Source: Virgibacillus siamensis
GTDB taxonomy: Bacteria > Bacillota > Bacilli > Bacillales > Amphibacillaceae
Length of the DNA stretch: 64,000 nt
Assembly (NCBI RefSeq): GCF_900162695.1
Contig: NZ_FUIH01000006.1
Coordinates: 310,001 to 374,000, forward strand
Direction: 5' to 3'
The stretch's first letter is position 1, and every line of letters starts with the position of its first letter. The translations under genes and the position numbers were made by a program. A model generated the notes under the pieces. That model searched no databases, was not told the DNA's origin, and saw only the letters and a program-made list of their open reading frames with translations. Shown here piece after piece: positions 62,925-64,000 of this stretch.

Positions 62925-63773
62925 TTATTTGGTAACCTTGCTTATCTTACCAAGCTCAAAAACGGATTCAAAAAAGCGGTTGGCCGGACTCTGCAGCAGT
63001 TGATAATAGTCGGTAAACAGCGATGCAGCTGAATCACCAAGCCATTTTTCCGGCAGCAGTTCACCGGGCAAGTTTGGGTCAATAAACAAAAACTTTCTAT
63101 ATTGATGAACCAGCATCGCAGCCTTTACAAAACAGCTTCCATCACTGATTTCACCTTTTTCAATTTTCGGCTTATCAATGACATATCGCTGGCTATAGTC
63201 CCGAATGAACTCCGAATAACGGTCGTTCACATCATCGATATCCCAGCACTTTGTGACAAGTTCCTGATTAGTACTCATCCCCTCATATGTCGAGCGGAAG
63301 AAAGATACATAATCAGCAATTTCATATTTTTCAACGAGTCGGTTTATTTGATCTTCCAGTGGATTCGGGGTAATCCAGCAGCTGTTGGATAATAAGCCGA
63401 AGCCGCTCCAAACGAGTTCTTTACGTAATTCATCACGAAGATGCCTTTTGTTTTCCGGGATGGTGTACACAAGCATACGCCACATCCCATCCCAGGAAGG
63501 CGACTTGGACTTGTAAATCCGTTTGGACGCTTCCTCCATCCGCGCTTTTCCCCGTTCCGTCAGCGAGTAGTAACTTTTATTTCCAATTTTTTCAGATTGG
63601 ATCCAGCCCTGTTTATTCATCCGGGAAATTGCTGCCCGTACACTCATTTCATTGTGGCCGAATTCTTTCAGCAATCGAATAAGACTGCCGATCCAGATGA
63701 CATTTCCATGATGTCTGATGTAATCACCGTAAAGCGTGAATATCATGGAACGTGTATTAAATTGTTTTTCCAT
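62925..63773 (-). CDS. paaX: PaaX-family transcriptional repressor
   Basis: A 282-residue PaaX-type regulator. The N-terminal winged helix (about residues 5-85, GHNEMSVRAAISRMNKQGWI and GNKSYYSLTERGK) is followed by the PaaX central and C-terminal domains. PaaX represses phenylacetate genes and is released by phenylacetyl-CoA (family knowledge). The ATG at 63773 follows AAAGGAAC; the frame is open to 63806. It is convergent with the paaK operon, and the rest of a paa operon may lie to the right of the window. Confidence 0.93.
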   Translation of the reverse strand: MEKQFNTRSMIFTLYGDYIRHHGNVIWIGSLIRLLKEFGHNEMSVRAAISRMNKQGWIQSEKIGNKSYYSLTERGKARMEEASKRIYKSKSPSWDGMWRMLVYTIPENKRHLRDELRKELVWSGFGLLSNSCWITPNPLEDQINRLVEKYEIADYVSFFRSTYEGMSTNQELVTKCWDIDDVNDRYSEFIRDYSQRYVIDKPKIEKGEISDGSCFVKAAMLVHQYRKFLFIDPNLPGELLPEKWLGDSAASLFTDYYQLLQSPANRFFESVFELGKISKVTK

Positions 63774-64000
63774 GCTATGTTCCTTTCTATATGAATTGAA
63801 TTGCAACGTTTATCTTCAAATTAGACAGTACTTTTATAAATGTGATTAAAACTTAACGGTAAATAGAAATTCGTAATATTAATCGTAAAGTTTTTCAGTA
63901 TATCTGTCAAACAAATAACCGCCGTAACCAGCTTCTTCCATTAAAATAATGGACACTATTCAAACATTTACAAAATTGATATTGAATAACATATAACGTT
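63774..64000. other. Upstream region of paaX at the window edge
   Basis: A 227-bp AT-rich region. TTCGTAA and ATCGTAA occur at about 63869 and 63882 as a short direct repeat; no PaaX site of the E. coli type was recognised. No ORF is visible before the window ends. Confidence 0.4.

Overview
The window looks like chromosome of a low-to-mid-GC Gram-positive endospore former of the family Bacillaceae, probably a moderately halophilic genus such as Virgibacillus, Lentibacillus or Oceanobacillus. The reasons are the spore-germination genes at the left end, Bacillus-type Shine-Dalgarno sequences, the 12-gene pur operon in B. subtilis order, guanine riboswitches, and the backbone order guaA-pbuG-yebE-pur-yerA-yerB-yerC-pcrB-pcrA-ligA-camS-gatCAB known from B. 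subtilis. The genus is inference; the family is well supported. No rRNA, tRNA, CRISPR array, insertion sequence or prophage was seen.

Layout. 1-1437: end of a ger germination operon (GerB-type permease tail, GerC-type lipoprotein, small membrane protein). 1499-2995: amidase. 3150-7578: MoxR/DUF58/transglutaminase operon. 7575-10976: guaA and pbuG, each behind a guanine riboswitch. 11011-11243: array of about 20-bp repeats. 11268-13148: MFS transporter and MsrA on the minus strand. 13284-25603: large MalT/SARP-like regulator, a complete branched-chain-type ABC transporter (LivKGFHM), a thiolase-fold synthase, an alpha/beta hydrolase, an SDR and an acyl-CoA ligase. 25696-28581: MOSC protein, UPF0316 membrane protein, lipoprotein hydrolase. 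28610-41690: PurR boxes, riboswitch and purEKBCSQLFMNHD. 41694-43130: HpaB-family flavin monooxygenase (minus). 43498-53047: YerA, YerB, YerC, PcrB, PcrA, LigA, CamS. 53397-54822: RRNPP-type regulator with its own small secreted pro-peptide. 55246-58445: gatCAB. 58527-58900: likely type I toxin with antisense RNA, and a second tiny membrane peptide. 58921-60187: ferredoxin and ferredoxin-NADP reductase (minus). 60494-63773: phenylacetate-type genes (PaaK, PaaI-like thioesterase, PaaY-like hexapeptide protein) and PaaX (minus).

How it works together. Purine supply is controlled at three riboswitches plus a PurR operator, so guanine should reduce de novo synthesis, GMP synthase and uptake together. 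The 13-25 kb block appears to be a self-contained uptake and CoA-dependent catabolic or remodelling module for an unknown carboxylic acid. Its two promoters, in front of livK and of the ligase, share an 11-bp-spaced direct repeat (TGTAAC-N5-TGTAAC) exactly 10 bp upstream of the -10 box. That is the geometry expected for the SARP-type DNA-binding domain of the regulator encoded beside it. This is the strongest candidate here for an undescribed regulatory system. The pro-peptide beside the RRNPP receptor and the toxin/antisense pair are two further compact systems made of genes below usual annotation cut-offs.
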